Both the position numbers and the translations under genes were made by a program. Positions 1 through 7,780 of a stretch of 64,000 bases of DNA are shown piece after piece. This DNA comes from Subtercola boreus. Its GTDB lineage: Bacteria > Actinomycetota > Actinomycetes > Actinomycetales > Microbacteriaceae. The stretch lies in assembly GCF_006716115.1 (NCBI RefSeq), contig NZ_VFOO01000001.1, positions 2,666,001 to 2,730,000 on the forward strand, given 5' to 3'. The notes below the pieces were generated by a model. It saw only the letters and a program-made list of their open reading frames with translations. It had not been told where the DNA came from and searched no databases. Position 1 is the first letter of the stretch; each line of letters begins with the position of its first letter.

Positions 1-70
1 CCTGCCGCCAGCCGACCGAGTGCGCCGCCCCCATGAAACCGTGGCCGATCAGGGCCACCCGGAGGGTCAC
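1..70 (-). CDS. Gfo/Idh/MocA-family oxidoreductase, N-terminal fragment (runs off the window)
   Basis: Only the first 23 codons are inside the window. They begin with GTG at 70 and read VTLRVALIGHGFMGAAHSVG, a beta strand followed by the glycine-rich GxGxxG turn that opens the NAD(P)-binding Rossmann fold of Gfo/Idh/MocA dehydrogenases. The GTG overlaps the TGA stop of the upstream beta-subunit gene by four bases, so it is the last visible gene of the deglycosidase operon and probably translationally coupled. In one known C-glycoside pathway (DgpA of the puerarin-degrading strain) an enzyme of this superfamily makes the 3-keto glycoside, so a similar job is possible here. This is inference, because the substrate domain is not visible. 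Confidence 0.7.
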   Translation of the reverse strand, partial: MTLRVALIGHGFMGAAHSVGWRQ

Positions 71-465
71 GCCAGCACCACCTGGCGCTCGACTTCGACG
101 CGGTTGCCGACGTAGCGCATCGGGGCGATCTGCATGTAGAGCAGGCGCAGGGTGAGCACGAGGTCGACGTCGATGCTCGCGCCCGCCTCCGGAACAACGG
201 GCAGCGGGATGATCACCTGCGGTTTGTCGGCGACGAACCAGAGCGTCTCCCACTGATCAGGCAGTTCGGCGATCGAGTACGACGTACCCTGCAGCTCGAA
301 GCGCAGCGACTCCCGCGGAATCTCGACACCGTCGACCGTCGCAGCGACGTCGTCGACACACGAGAGCCAGAGGCTCCGGTACCACGGCAGCTGGATGGAG
401 ACGGCGATGCCCTCGGGATGACGCGCGACGTCAGCCTCGGAGAAGAGGGAGTTGTGGGTTGCCAT
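67..465 (-). CDS. C-glycoside deglycosidase beta-subunit-like protein (DUF6379 type), copy 1
   Basis: This 132-residue protein starts at MATHNSLFSE. The reading frame stays open upstream, but that extension is low-complexity, Pro/Arg-rich and overlaps the alpha gene, so I reject it. The sequence is predicted all-beta, with the recognisable LPWYRSLWLSCV segment near residue 25-40 and LRLLYMQIAP near 105-115. It is paralogous to the first 135 residues of the fused gene at 10280-11755. DUF6379 proteins are the small beta subunits of C-deglycosylation enzymes, which clip the C-C bond of 3-keto C-glycosides together with a TIM-barrel alpha subunit. It lies 7 bases after the stop of the alpha gene at 473-1561, its likely partner. 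The catalytic assignment is by family; the substrate is unknown. Confidence 0.8.
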   Translation of the reverse strand: MATHNSLFSEADVARHPEGIAVSIQLPWYRSLWLSCVDDVAATVDGVEIPRESLRFELQGTSYSIAELPDQWETLWFVADKPQVIIPLPVVPEAGASIDVDLVLTLRLLYMQIAPMRYVGNRVEVERQVVLA

Positions 466-472
466 GGGATCC

Positions 473-1561
473 TCACTCGGCGTTCTGTAGGGCGGCGGCG
501 GCGGTTGCCGGTGCGGTGGATGTCGCGGCAGCCCCGCGAGCGACAGCATTCTCGATCGTGCGGCGCATCAGCGTGTGCTGCTTCTTCACCAGGTCGATCG
601 GGTCGCTCTCGCCGAGGTCGCTGAACGCGTGCCCCTCCCACTCGCTCGAGAGGTAGCCCTGGTACCCGCCCGCGACGAACTGCTCCACGATGCGCGGGAT
701 GTCCATGGCCGGCTCGTCGCCGTTCGCGTCGATGTCGTAGAACTTGGCGTGCACGTGGAAGATCTGCGGCATGATGTCGAGCCACTCCTCCGGCGGCACC
801 AGCCCGTGCATGTTGAAGGCGAGCCGGGTGAAGGGTCCGAGCCGGGCGCCGTCGAAGTTCTCGCTCGCCAGGAAGTCCTCGAACTTCTGGTTGCGCACGT
901 ACATCGGGGTCGGCTCGTGCCAGATCTCGTCCATCACGGGGAAGTACTTCTCGGGCATCCCCATCTGCGACAGCGTGCGGAGCAGCGTCGGCGACAGGCT
1001 GTGCATGGTGGAGGAGAAGTCGGCGGTGAAGCCGAGCCGCTCGCTCTGCAGTTCGTCGTACATCTCGCGCATCTGCAGCACCTGCGGGTCGTTCGGCCCC
1101 GACGGCGCGTGGATCTCGTAGCCGAGCTTCTGGTCGTACTTCTCGGCGAGCGGCAGGAGGCTCCGCAGCAGCTCCTTGCCGTGCGAGCGGATGACGACCT
1201 TCGTGAACCCGAGCTGGTGGGCGGTCTTCAACTGCCGGGCGAGGAAGTCGTGCTCCTCGTCAGGCGACATGTCGCGTTCCTTCCGGCGGCCCATGTCGAG
1301 GTTGGTGCCGATGGCGCTGGGCTCGAGGCCGTAGCGGTCCATGCTGTCCCGCCAGAGACGGATGAAGTCGTCGTCGACGTCCGGGTAGGTGCGGAGCATC
1401 TGGGCGATGTTGAACTCGACGCCCGGGCCGAGGCCCTCGTCGGCTGCCGCCTTGATGAGTGTCTCGGGGGTGTACAACCCAGCCGCGAACTCCGAGGTGA
1501 GCGAATAGAGGGTGATGCCGAGCTTGATGCCCGTTCCGGCGATACCGTTCTCTTCAGTCAT
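473..1561 (-). CDS. C-glycoside deglycosidase alpha-subunit-like TIM barrel, copy 1
   Basis: This 362-residue xylose-isomerase-like TIM barrel starts at MTEENGIAGT (ATG at 1561). The divalent-metal site expected for the fold is visible: Glu149 in YEIHAP, Asp181 in FTADFSS, His271 in HVHAKFYD and Glu307 in SSEWEG. His151, next to the first ligand, is a candidate acid/base residue. It is about 55-60% identical by eye to the alpha half of the fused protein at 10280-11755, including NLDMGRR and FSSTMHSLSPTLLR. Known C-deglycosidase alpha subunits are metal-dependent members of this fold and need a beta subunit, supplied here by the next gene downstream. A plain sugar isomerase/epimerase is the alternative, but the adjacent beta subunit makes that less likely. 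Confidence 0.78.
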   Translation of the reverse strand: MTEENGIAGTGIKLGITLYSLTSEFAAGLYTPETLIKAAADEGLGPGVEFNIAQMLRTYPDVDDDFIRLWRDSMDRYGLEPSAIGTNLDMGRRKERDMSPDEEHDFLARQLKTAHQLGFTKVVIRSHGKELLRSLLPLAEKYDQKLGYEIHAPSGPNDPQVLQMREMYDELQSERLGFTADFSSTMHSLSPTLLRTLSQMGMPEKYFPVMDEIWHEPTPMYVRNQKFEDFLASENFDGARLGPFTRLAFNMHGLVPPEEWLDIMPQIFHVHAKFYDIDANGDEPAMDIPRIVEQFVAGGYQGYLSSEWEGHAFSDLGESDPIDLVKKQHTLMRRTIENAVARGAAATSTAPATAAAALQNAE

Positions 1562-1575
1562 GATGTGGGCGTCTC

Positions 1576-2685
1576 TCAGTTCAGGTGGGGAACGGGCCGC
1601 GCGAGGTGTGCCGCGAGAACGCTGGCAGCCTCCGCCCGGTCGGTGATCATCCTGCTGCCCGCGTTCGAGGCGGCCGAGCGCTGCACCGCCTGTTCGTCGC
1701 GGACGATATCGAAGGGGCTCTGCCAGTGGTTCCAGTGCCACCCCTCGTATTCGCTCGAGATCGCGCCCGAGTAGCCGTTCTCGACGAGCAGCGTCACCAG
1801 CTCGCGCACCGGCACCGACGGTTCCTCGTGGTTCTCGTCGATGCCGAAGAACTTGCCGTGCACGTGGCGCACCCAGGGCAGGATCTCGAGCCAGTCCTCG
1901 ACGCGCGCGGGCCCGAAGAGCCCGGTGCCGTTGATCGCAAAGTCGATGCCGAGCTCGGGCCGGCCGTTCTGGGCGGCGAGGCCGATGAACGATCCGAAGC
2001 GCTGGCCGTGGATCTGCTGGTTCGCGGGCGGACCCTCGGCGTAGTAGCCGTTCCAGAGATCCACCACCGCAGCGAGCAGGTCTTCGGATGCCCCGCGGCG
2101 CCGGTACGCCTCGAGCAGTGACGGCGCGAACCCCGTGACGGTCGCGCCCCAGTCGGCCGTGAACGCCAGGTAGGGCGAGCCGACCTGCTCGTAGCGGTCC
2201 CGGAGGGCGAGGATCCGAGGGTGCGACGCGTACTGGTCGGCATGCACCTCGAGGGCGAGGGTGACGTTGTTCTTCTCGGCGATGGGTGCGAGCTGCTCCA
2301 TCGAATCGGGAGTCAGCGAGATCTGCACGCGGGCGATCGGGAAGCCGAGCTTCGCCGCCGCCTCGATCTGCAACCGCATGTACTCGATCAGTTCGTCCTG
2401 GTTCAGCAAACGGTCGCGGTGGATGCCGATGTCGGCGTTCACCGCGAGCGAGGTCTGCACCAGACCCGCCTCCACGACGAGATCCTTGAACCAGCCGGCG
2501 AAGGAATCCTCGATGGCCGGGAACCCGCGGAAGCTCGAGAACCCGATGATCTCGAGGCCGGGGCCGTAGCCGTCGGCGGCCACCTTGCGGATCAGCGCTT
2601 CGAGGTCGTACTCGCGCTGGTGCGAGGCCCGCGTGAAGCTGTAGAGGGTCACACCCTGGATAGGGGTGCCGAGAGTCTCGGTCAT
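1576..2685 (-). CDS. C-glycoside deglycosidase alpha-subunit-like TIM barrel, copy 2
   Basis: This is a 369-residue protein from ATG at 2685. The start overlaps the TGA of the upstream beta gene as ATGA, which suggests coupled synthesis of an alpha-beta pair. The fold is again xylose-isomerase-like, with metal ligands Glu146 (LEVHAD), Asp178 (FTADWGA), His276 (HVHGKFFG) and Glu312 (SSEYEG). It diverges from copy 1 outside these motifs; for example it lacks the STMHS loop and has TVTGFAPSLL instead. Two copies in one operon therefore probably differ in substrate or bond preference. It lies between beta copy 2 and alpha copy 1, which starts 14 bases downstream. Confidence 0.75.
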   Translation of the reverse strand: MTETLGTPIQGVTLYSFTRASHQREYDLEALIRKVAADGYGPGLEIIGFSSFRGFPAIEDSFAGWFKDLVVEAGLVQTSLAVNADIGIHRDRLLNQDELIEYMRLQIEAAAKLGFPIARVQISLTPDSMEQLAPIAEKNNVTLALEVHADQYASHPRILALRDRYEQVGSPYLAFTADWGATVTGFAPSLLEAYRRRGASEDLLAAVVDLWNGYYAEGPPANQQIHGQRFGSFIGLAAQNGRPELGIDFAINGTGLFGPARVEDWLEILPWVRHVHGKFFGIDENHEEPSVPVRELVTLLVENGYSGAISSEYEGWHWNHWQSPFDIVRDEQAVQRSAASNAGSRMITDRAEAASVLAAHLARPVPHLN

Positions 2686-3080
2686 GCGTTCACAGCCTTC
2701 ATGGTCTTGGTGTCGTGCTCTTCGATGTGCAGCACTTCGTTGTCGGAGATGACGATGTAGGGGATGTAGAGCGTCAGGTCGACGTCGACCGTGTGCTCGC
2801 CGTCGCCCGCAGCCAACGGCACCTCGCCGGAGAGCACGGCCGAGTCGAGCGGGAACCACCACTCGTCGGTGTTGGTGCGGAGCTCGTCGAACGTGAACTC
2901 CGTGCCGTTCATCTCCCAGCGGAGCGTCTCGGGGGCGGCCGGGATGCCGTCGATCGACAGTTTCGCCCCGGCGATGCAGGAGCCGGGCAGCGCCCGGTAC
3001 CACGGAATGCGTACCTCGACCGCGCTCCGCGATCCGTTCGTCGTGAGCGTGCCCTGTTCGATGATGCGATCGGGGATCAT
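2682..3080 (-). CDS. C-glycoside deglycosidase beta-subunit-like protein (DUF6379 type), copy 2
   Basis: This is a 132-residue, beta-rich protein with the family segment VRIPWYRALPGSC near residues 24-37 and VDLTLYIPYIVI near 105-116. A strong Shine-Dalgarno sequence (AAGGAGGT) sits six bases before the ATG at 3080. It is the first gene of the downstream half of the long operon (beta2, alpha2, alpha1, beta1, Gfo). Only 50 bases separate it from the GMC oxidoreductase gene, and that gap together with the GMC 3' end carries the palindrome shared with two other promoters of the island. It most likely forms a complex with the alpha subunit whose ATG overlaps its stop codon. Confidence 0.78.
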   Translation of the reverse strand: MIPDRIIEQGTLTTNGSRSAVEVRIPWYRALPGSCIAGAKLSIDGIPAAPETLRWEMNGTEFTFDELRTNTDEWWFPLDSAVLSGEVPLAAGDGEHTVDVDLTLYIPYIVISDNEVLHIEEHDTKTMKAVNA

Positions 3081-3120
3081 GAGAACCTCCTTGTTCGTCT
3101 TCTTCTGAATTCTAACACTC

Positions 3121-3141
3121 TAATGTCGGTTTAAGACATAA
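3121..3141. promoter_or_regulatory. Operator copy 1 of the C-glycoside island (TAATGTC-N7-GACATAA)
   Basis: Two 7-base arms, TAATGTC at 3121-3127 and GACATAA at 3135-3141, form an inverted repeat matching at 6 of 7 positions with a 7-base spacer. The same arm sequence and spacing recur at 9150-9170 and 13164-13184, each upstream of a gene of the same pathway. Here it lies 41-61 bases before the beta2 start codon and overlaps the last codons of the GMC gene, so it may drive or control an internal promoter. The local LysR protein is the obvious candidate binder; this is inference. Confidence 0.6.
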
Positions 3142-4693
3142 GTTGCGAAGCAATATGGCGCGCGCCCCGCACGGCGAGCGCCACGCTGGTCAGCGTCGGG
3201 TTGCACGCCGTCGCCGTGGGAATGACGCCGTTGCCGGCGACGTGCAGCCCGGGTGCTCCCCACACCGCACTGTTCGTGTCGCACACGCTCGTGCCGTCGT
3301 CGACGAGACCCATGCGCGTGGTCCCCTGGTAGTGCAGCGACGACCCGAGCGGCAGGCGGAACGGGCGGTCGTTGAGCAACTCGCCCACGGCACGGCCGAG
3401 CACGACAATGCGGTCGGAGGCGCGCGCGAAGGTCTCGTGGTCCTTCTCCGTCAGGGTGTACCGGATGCTCGGGGCCGGCATCCCGTTGTCGTCGAGGTTG
3501 CCCTCGCTGAACTCGACCCGGTCCGAGGCCTGCAGGTCTTTGGCGCAGAAGAGTCCTAGCCCGACGATCGAGCCCGGCGTCACCGGGTCGTCCTCCGCCA
3601 GCGGCACCGGCGAGGCATCCAGCTGCATCACCTGCCCGTGGAAGGGCTGCGCGTCGGTGTAGGGCACCCAGGTCACCCCGCTGTATTCACTGAGGCCCGT
3701 GGAGGAGGCGCCGTGGCCGGCATCGAGCCCCTCCACACCGCGGAGCCGCGCCGCGAAGACGATCTGCGCCTGGTCGTTCAAATATCGCCCGAGCGCCTCG
3801 GGCCTGATCCCGGATGCCCAGAGGAGCTGCGGCGTTCGGAGGGCGTCGCCCGCGACGACCACGAAGCGCGCGGCGACCTCGGTCGTCTCGCCGGTGCGGA
3901 GGTCGCGCACCGCGATGCCGCGCGCACCGTCCCCGCGAGCACCGTCCCCGCCGGCGGCGCCCTCGGCGCCGTCCCCGCCTCGGAGCACGCGCGTCACGAG
4001 CGCCTCGGGGTACAGCGCGAAGTCGGGATTGTTCGTCGCCGCCTCACCGAGCACCACGTCGGAGCCCGACCACACCAGGTTGCCGTCGTCCCGGCGGTGC
4101 GCGGCCAGAGGCATCCGCTGCACCCGTTCGCCAGGCGCCCGGCCCTCGTCGACCACTGCGGCGAGACGGTCCCGCACGATCTCCGCGAACGGCGAGCCGT
4201 CGAACGCATCCGTGGTGACTCCGAGGAGTCTCGCCGCCTCGCCGAGCAGCTCGTCGAGGTCGGGGAGGAAGGTGATGCGCTCGCTGCCGCGCGGGGTCGG
4301 GCATGCCCCCGTCCAGTGCGCGGACATGCCGCCCACGTTGGTGGACATGGCGGCGACGGGCAGCCCGTCCTCACCCTCGGCCTGGAAACCGGTCTCGAGC
4401 AGGTGGGTGCCGGGGCGCCCACTCCGCTGCCCCGAGGTCACCGCGCCGGGGGAACTGATCGTCGAAGCGCCGGCACTCGAACCCTGCGACGCCCGCTGGG
4501 CACGTGCCCGGGCATCCGGGTCGGCGATGTTCTTGACGTGCGCCCCGGGAGGATCGGAGACGATCGGCCCGGCCTCGAACAGGGCGATGCGGGCACCGGG
4601 CGCCGATTCACTGAGGATACGCGCGTAGGCCGCACCCGTGGGTCCGCTGCCCACGATGGCGACGTCGACCGACGCCGGAAAGCGGCCGCTCAT
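3131..4693 (-). CDS. GMC/pyranose-oxidase-like FAD oxidoreductase, probable C-glycoside 3-oxidase
   Basis: This is a 520-residue GMC-superfamily flavoprotein. The FAD-binding GSGPTG turn is at residues 15-20. NVGGMSAHWTGACPTP (about 119-134) resembles the pyranose 2-oxidase region whose His carries FAD (here His126). The C-terminal catalytic pair appears as His454 in LHYQGTTRMG and Asn498 in CNPTLT. FAD-dependent enzymes of this type (CarA group) oxidise the 3-hydroxyl of C-glycosides to the 3-keto form that the alpha/beta deglycosidase requires, and the gene lies directly upstream of two such pairs. Start ATG at 4693 overlaps the previous stop as ATGA; the frame is open further upstream but only as a shadow of the neighbouring gene. 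Residues about 230-255 contain a Gly/Ala/Asp-rich insertion. Cytoplasmic; no signal peptide seen. Confidence 0.8.
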   Translation of the reverse strand: MSGRFPASVDVAIVGSGPTGAAYARILSESAPGARIALFEAGPIVSDPPGAHVKNIADPDARARAQRASQGSSAGASTISSPGAVTSGQRSGRPGTHLLETGFQAEGEDGLPVAAMSTNVGGMSAHWTGACPTPRGSERITFLPDLDELLGEAARLLGVTTDAFDGSPFAEIVRDRLAAVVDEGRAPGERVQRMPLAAHRRDDGNLVWSGSDVVLGEAATNNPDFALYPEALVTRVLRGGDGAEGAAGGDGARGDGARGIAVRDLRTGETTEVAARFVVVAGDALRTPQLLWASGIRPEALGRYLNDQAQIVFAARLRGVEGLDAGHGASSTGLSEYSGVTWVPYTDAQPFHGQVMQLDASPVPLAEDDPVTPGSIVGLGLFCAKDLQASDRVEFSEGNLDDNGMPAPSIRYTLTEKDHETFARASDRIVVLGRAVGELLNDRPFRLPLGSSLHYQGTTRMGLVDDGTSVCDTNSAVWGAPGLHVAGNGVIPTATACNPTLTSVALAVRGARHIASQLMS

Positions 4694-5484
4694 GCGTCGC
4701 CGGCCAGCCCGCGGATGAACGCCGTCGAGGCGACCGTCTCCTGGGTGGGGTAGTACTCGAGCCCGATCGGGCCGTCGTACCCCGAGGCCCGCAGGTCGCC
4801 GAGGCGCGCGGGCCAGTCGATCGAACCCGATCCGGGCTCTCCGCGGCCCGGAGCATCGGCGATCTGCACGTACTTCACTGTGTCCCCCGCCTCGGCCAGG
4901 GCGGCAGCCGCCGTCTCCCCCTCGACGGTCGAGTGGTAGAGGTCGTAGAGGATGCCGAACTGCGGCGAGTCGACGCCGCGAGCGACATACGCCGCCTCGG
5001 CGGTGCGGTCGAGCAGGGAACCGGGATGATCGACCCGCACGTTCACGGCCTCGAGCACCAGCGTGATACCCGATCCCTCGATCTGGGCGATCGCGCGCGT
5101 GTAGATGTCGATGAGCTTGTCGAGCTGCACCTGGCGTTTGCTGCCGCCGAAACCGGTGCCGCTGCCGACGACGAGACGCGGGCAGCCGAGCTGCTGCGCG
5201 ATGGCCACACCCTCGTCGAGGTGGTCGAAGAACGGGCTGTCGTCGAACGGCGGGATCATGAACTGGGTGCGCGGCTCGGAGAGCTGGGCGGTCAGCTGCA
5301 GCCCGGTCTCCTCGAGGGCGGCTTTCAGCGCGGGTACGTCCTTCGGCTTCGAGGGCGCATCGATGCCGGTCGGGCCCCACATCTCCACCGCGGTGAACCC
5401 GGCGGAAGCGGCTGCCCGCACACGGTCGTGGTACTCGGCCTCTTCGGTGAAGAGCAGCTCGATGTTCGGGGCAAGTTGGTACAC
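4690..5484 (-). CDS. Hydroxypyruvate isomerase-like TIM barrel (sugar product processing)
   Basis: This is a 264-residue protein of the Hyi/xylose-isomerase-like group. It starts at GTG 5484 behind a good Shine-Dalgarno (AGGAGAC, 7-base spacing). The signature KYVQIADAPGRGEPGSG with a metal-binding Gln instead of His is typical of hydroxypyruvate isomerase relatives; LEAVNVRVDHPG, ILYDLYH and GLEYYPT supply the other expected ligands. It sits between the SnoaL-like gene and the GMC oxidase in one operon. A role in rearranging the keto-sugar released by C-C cleavage is a reasonable inference. Its Gln-type metal site is useful for comparison with the fused protein at 11811-13115. Confidence 0.7.
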   Translation of the reverse strand: MYQLAPNIELLFTEEAEYHDRVRAAASAGFTAVEMWGPTGIDAPSKPKDVPALKAALEETGLQLTAQLSEPRTQFMIPPFDDSPFFDHLDEGVAIAQQLGCPRLVVGSGTGFGGSKRQVQLDKLIDIYTRAIAQIEGSGITLVLEAVNVRVDHPGSLLDRTAEAAYVARGVDSPQFGILYDLYHSTVEGETAAAALAEAGDTVKYVQIADAPGRGEPGSGSIDWPARLGDLRASGYDGPIGLEYYPTQETVASTAFIRGLAGDA

Positions 5485-5543
5485 AGAAGTCTCCTAGTGG
5501 TGGGGGGTGTGCAGAGAGGTCGAGCAGAGAAGAGAGGGGCAGG

Positions 5544-5915
5544 TCAGAACATCGGATGCGCGCTGACCGGAGATTCGGGAACAGCCTGCAGAACGTCCCA
5601 GTGCTCGACGATCCGCCCATTCTCGAAGCGGTAGATGTCGGCCACGGCCGTGTCGGCGCGGTCCGGCCCGGATGCCCGCACATGCACCATCGCGAGATCG
5701 CCGTCGACGATGATGCGCTGGATGTCGAAGCGGGAGTCGGGCGACCCGTCGAACTTGGGCGTCAGGCCGACGATCGCCGGTTCCGGCCCGTCGGGCAGCC
5801 CCGGGTTGTGCTGGATGTAGTCGGGCGAGACGAGGAAGTCGAACGCCGCCCGCACGCGCTTCTGCGTGTAGAACAGGTCGCAGAACGTCTCGAAGGCCGA
5901 ACGATTGTCGCGCAT
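5544..5915 (-). CDS. SnoaL-like / NTF2-fold small protein
   Basis: This 123-residue protein has the alpha+beta-cone pattern of SnoaL-like proteins: an N-terminal helix (SAFETFCDLFYTQKRVRAAF), the YIQHNPGLPDGP segment and a C-terminal sheet ending in DIYRFENGRIVEHWDVLQAV. The IQHNP and EHWDV motifs are characteristic of the group with predicted enol/ketone chemistry (SnoaL-type aldol cyclases and isomerases). It starts 4 bases after the stop of the permease gene. Placed between transporter and hydroxypyruvate-isomerase-like genes, it may tautomerise or dehydrate the unsaturated keto-sugar produced by deglycosylation. That function is inferred only. Confidence 0.65.
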   Translation of the reverse strand: MRDNRSAFETFCDLFYTQKRVRAAFDFLVSPDYIQHNPGLPDGPEPAIVGLTPKFDGSPDSRFDIQRIIVDGDLAMVHVRASGPDRADTAVADIYRFENGRIVEHWDVLQAVPESPVSAHPMF

Positions 5916-5919
5916 CCGC

Positions 5920-6756
5920 TCAGCCCTTCAGCCCGCCGGCGAAGCCCTGGATGAAGCGCTTCTGGGCGAAGAGGTAGAAGGCGAGGATCGGGATCATCGA
6001 GACGATCACGATCGCGAAGATCACGTTCCACTTCGACACCAGCGACCCGATGAAGTAGTACATCGACACCGGCAGGGTCTGGTTGGCCGAGCCGCCGAGG
6101 AAGATCAGCGCGGTGAAGAAGTCGTTCCAGACGATCAGGCCGCAGAGGATCGCCACCGTTCCGGTGGCCGGGGCGAGCAGCGGGAACACGATGCGGAAGA
6201 AGACCTGCCAGCGGCTCGCCCCATCGATCGAGGCGGCCTCCTCGTACTCCGTGCCGAGGCCCCGGAGGAACCCCGCGTAGAGGAAGATCGCGAGCGGCAG
6301 AAGCATGCCGGTGTAGAGGAAGATCATCCCCCAGACCGAGCCGGTGAGGCCGATCGTGCGGGCACCGATGTAGAGCGGCACAGCACCGAGCTGGGCGGGA
6401 AGCACGATCGCGATGAGGAAGAGGTAGTAGGTGGCCTTCCCCCAGCGCCTCGTGCTGCGGGCGATGACGTAGCCGGTGAGCGACCCGAGAATGATGAGGC
6501 CGAAGATGCTGCCGGCCGTGATGATGATGCTGTTCATGAGACCGAGGAGGATGTTCGACTGCCCGGACGCCACGAACAGGGAACTGAAGTTGTTGAACGT
6601 GGGGTTCACGGGCAGGGCGAGCGACGACGTCGTGTAGACCTCTGCGTCGGGCTTCAGCGCCATGGTGATCAGGAAGTAGAACGGCAGGAGGAAGACGATC
6701 GCGAGGATCCAGACACCGATCTCGCGGATCAGGCTGCCGGAGGTGTACCGGAACAT
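5920..6756 (-). CDS. Carbohydrate ABC transporter permease (MalG/CUT1 type)
   Basis: This is a 278-residue inner-membrane permease with six predicted transmembrane helices. The ABC-coupling EAA loop is EEAASIDGASRWQVFFRIVFPLL near residue 180-200. It starts at ATG 6756, just one base after the MalF-type permease stop. With the other permease and the lipoprotein it forms a CUT1 sugar importer; no ATPase is encoded alongside, as is usual for actinobacteria that share one MsiK-like ATPase. Operon position implies import of the glycoside or of its sugar. Confidence 0.88.
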   Translation of the reverse strand: MFRYTSGSLIREIGVWILAIVFLLPFYFLITMALKPDAEVYTTSSLALPVNPTFNNFSSLFVASGQSNILLGLMNSIIITAGSIFGLIILGSLTGYVIARSTRRWGKATYYLFLIAIVLPAQLGAVPLYIGARTIGLTGSVWGMIFLYTGMLLPLAIFLYAGFLRGLGTEYEEAASIDGASRWQVFFRIVFPLLAPATGTVAILCGLIVWNDFFTALIFLGGSANQTLPVSMYYFIGSLVSKWNVIFAIVIVSMIPILAFYLFAQKRFIQGFAGGLKG

Positions 6757-6757
6757 G

Positions 6758-7720
6758 TCAGCTCTCCGTTCCGCGCGTGACGCGCTGTTGGATGACGGCG
6801 AACACCAGGATGATCGCCGAGAGGATGAGGGCCAGGGCGGCTCCGTAGCCGAAGTTCGCGAGCGAGAAGGCCTGCTTGTAGACCTGCGTCGCGAGGGTCT
6901 CCGTCGCACCCGCCGGACCGCCGTTGGTGAGGGCCATGATCTGGTCGAAGACCCTCAACCCGTTCACGATGCCGAGTGTGGTCGAGATGGCGACGGCGGG
7001 GCGGATGGCCGGCAGTGTGACGTGCCAGAACCGCTGCCAGAGGGTGGTGCCGTCGATCGCGGCGGCCTCCTCCACCTCGGTCGGAACGCCGGCCAGGCCG
7101 GCCAGGTAGATCACCATCGCGAAGCCGGTCTGCTGCCAGACGATGACGATGAGCACGGCCCAGATCGCGAAGGTCGGGTCGCCGAGCCAGCTCTTCTGCC
7201 ACGACTCCAGGCCCGCCGACTTCAGGATCGCGTTGATCGGACCGTTGAAGTCGAAGATGAACTTCCAGATGTATGAGACGGCCAGTGGGCTCAGCACCAC
7301 CGGCATGAAGAACAGCACCCGGAGGATGTAACGGCTCTTCAGCGTGCGGTTCAGGGCCAGCGCGATGGCGAGCCCGATGATGTTGACGATGACGACCGAC
7401 CCGAAGGCCAGGAAGAGCGTGTTCCCGAGCGCCAGGATCTTCGAGGGATCCCCGAGGATCTTCTGGAAGTTCGCGAGCCCCACCAGCTGGAACGAGCCGA
7501 TGCCCGTCCAGTTGGTGAAGGCGAAGAAGCCGCCCACGCCCGTGGCGACGTAGTGGATGGCAAGCACGACCAGCACTCCGGGGAGCGCCCACCACCAGTG
7601 GCCGAAGCCGACCACGCCCCGCGACCGCCGGGAACGGGTCTTCCGATCCGGTCCCGGCGTGCGGTGGTGCGGCCCCGCCACGGTGTTCGCTTCGGTGTCT
7701 GAGTGCATCGTTGCAGTCAT
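6758..7720 (-). CDS. Carbohydrate ABC transporter permease (MalF/CUT1 type)
   Basis: This is a 320-residue permease with a basic cytoplasmic N-terminus (about residues 1-40), six predicted membrane helices and the EAA loop EEAAAIDGTTLWQRFWHVTLP near 220-240. It pairs with the MalG-type permease immediately downstream. It starts at ATG 7720; the 60 bases to the binding-protein gene upstream show no convincing terminator, so one transcript from the lipoprotein gene is likely. Confidence 0.88.
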   Translation of the reverse strand: MTATMHSDTEANTVAGPHHRTPGPDRKTRSRRSRGVVGFGHWWWALPGVLVVLAIHYVATGVGGFFAFTNWTGIGSFQLVGLANFQKILGDPSKILALGNTLFLAFGSVVIVNIIGLAIALALNRTLKSRYILRVLFFMPVVLSPLAVSYIWKFIFDFNGPINAILKSAGLESWQKSWLGDPTFAIWAVLIVIVWQQTGFAMVIYLAGLAGVPTEVEEAAAIDGTTLWQRFWHVTLPAIRPAVAISTTLGIVNGLRVFDQIMALTNGGPAGATETLATQVYKQAFSLANFGYGAALALILSAIILVFAVIQQRVTRGTES

Positions 7721-7780
7721 TGCTTACCCATCGGTTGTTCGAGTGTGGCGCGGCTTCGTCGGTGTTCCTTGGCCCGGGAG

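Noticed and set aside
575-1774. Long plus-strand open frame opposite the alpha subunit gene
   Set aside because: Composition is Arg/Val/Leu/Glu-rich with no domain signal and it mirrors the minus-strand codon periodicity; such antisense frames occur opposite most genes here.
3900-3990. GC-rich repeat in the GMC gene as a possible recombination or regulatory element
   Set aside because: It encodes an in-frame Gly/Ala/Asp-rich loop (about residues 230-255) and has no symmetry beyond codon repetition.
4694-5683. Extension of the GMC oxidase frame to about 850 residues
   Set aside because: The extra 330 residues are Pro/Arg-rich noise covering the hydroxypyruvate-isomerase-like gene; the ATG at 4693 overlaps the upstream stop exactly as ATGA and begins the FAD fold.
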